DNA from: Pseudomonas parakoreensis
GTDB taxonomy: Bacteria > Pseudomonadota > Gammaproteobacteria > Pseudomonadales > Pseudomonadaceae
Direction of reading: 5' to 3'
Length of the DNA stretch: 64,000 nucleotides
Assembly: GCF_021602155.1 (NCBI RefSeq)
Contig: NZ_BQHY01000006.1
Span: 62,001 to 126,000 of the forward strand
A program made the translations under genes and the position numbers. This document shows, one piece after another, positions 63,715-64,000 of the stretch. Within the stretch, counting starts at the first letter, position 1, and every line of letters begins with the position of its first letter. The notes beneath the pieces were generated by a model. That model did not search any database. It saw only the letters and a program-made list of their open reading frames with translations, and was not told the DNA's origin.

Positions 63715-63999
63715 TCACACCAACATCTCCCCCGCCACTTTCGCCCGCAACGCCTTGCCACCAAGTTGCTCGACCAGCGTCAGGGCAAACGCCAGTGCGG
63801 CGCCGGAGCCCTGGGCGGTGATGCAATTGCCGTCGACCACCACCGGTTGATCAACAAACGTACAGCCCGACAACTGGTGACTGACACTTGGCAGGCAGGT
63901 CATGCGTCGCTGGCGTAATACGCCAGCGGCTTGCAGGGCGATGGCCGGGGCTTCGGCGATGGCGGCGAACAGGCGTCCGGCGCTGGCCTGGTCCTTGAG
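63715..63999 (-). CDS. DJ-1/PfpI (YajL-like) protein, C-terminal part only
   Basis: The frame is open to the window edge and encodes 94 residues: DQASAGRLFAAIAEAPAIALQAAGVL, TCLPS and then GNCITAQGSGAALAFALTLVEQLGGKALR, the end of a DJ-1/YajL-type protein (protein deglycase or chaperone family). The nucleophile position, normally a Cys before this segment, reads AEAPA here where many relatives have a Cys, so it may lack the usual Cys. Convergent with the MFS gene, six bases apart. The N-terminus lies beyond the window. Confidence 0.8.
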   Translation of the reverse strand, partial: LKDQASAGRLFAAIAEAPAIALQAAGVLRQRRMTCLPSVSHQLSGCTFVDQPVVVDGNCITAQGSGAALAFALTLVEQLGGKALRAKVAGEMLV

Positions 64000-64000
64000 C

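Overview
The window is chromosomal DNA from a fluorescent-type Pseudomonas, most likely the P. fluorescens / P. koreensis group. The reasons are high GC, a gene order that follows the P. aeruginosa PA4546-PA4625 and P. putida PP_4644-PP_4648 neighbourhoods, and many copies of the two REP-type palindromes typical of the P. fluorescens group. Species assignment is inference; no rRNA gene is present. Almost every gene is an intact core gene. No IS element, prophage, tRNA, rRNA or CRISPR array is visible.

Layout. 1-9.0 kb: type IV pilus block, with the end of pilS, pilR, thiO, then on the minus strand fimU-pilV-pilW-pilX-pilY1-pilE with short overlaps or gaps, and fimT divergent. 9-22 kb: a minus-strand housekeeping run (ribF-ileS-lspA-fkpB-ispH, murJ, creA, proB, obgE, rplU-rpmA), interrupted by plus-strand rpsT and ended by ispB. 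22-35 kb: small conserved Pseudomonas genes (YjdM zinc-ribbon protein, a probable Fur-controlled PA4570-like gene, fklB, a UPF0114 membrane protein, a large lipoprotein, a Lon-like protease, DUF3015 and DUF4105 proteins, a GreA/B-like factor) up to gdhA. 35.7-43 kb: ettA, the GGDEF/EAL protein morA, and glyA. 43-47.6 kb is the most accessory-looking part: an AT-rich tandem pair of unrecognised paralogous genes, a dicarboxylate-type symporter and two GntR/FCD regulators. 47.6-51.1 kb: a CobW GTPase, a YbdD/YjiX peptide and a CstA/BtsT carbon-starvation transporter. 51.2-56.8 kb: a MapZ-like PilZ protein, radA, ankB-katB, mscL and fprB. 57-64 kb: the LuxR solo ppoR, rlmG, the cioA-cioB-DUF2474 cyanide-insensitive oxidase operon with a perfect ANR box upstream, an MFS transporter, and the 3' end of a DJ-1/PfpI gene.

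Themes. Surface motility and c-di-GMP signalling meet here (pilSR, minor pilins, PilY1, MorA, MapZ). Oxidative and respiratory stress is served by KatB/AnkB, FprB and Cio. Regulatory sequence that can be read directly includes a Fur-type 7-1-7 box, a perfect ANR/FNR box, two palindromes between fprB and ppoR, a hairpin that would cover the katB ribosome-binding site, sigma70 promoters at ispB, rplU and rpsT, and several intrinsic terminators.

The best candidates for something undescribed are the AT-rich paralogous pair at 43.2-44.4 kb, the LuxR solo with its operator-like palindromes, and the DUF4105 protein with a barrel-like C-terminus. I did not find a clear new multi-gene defence or mobile system.
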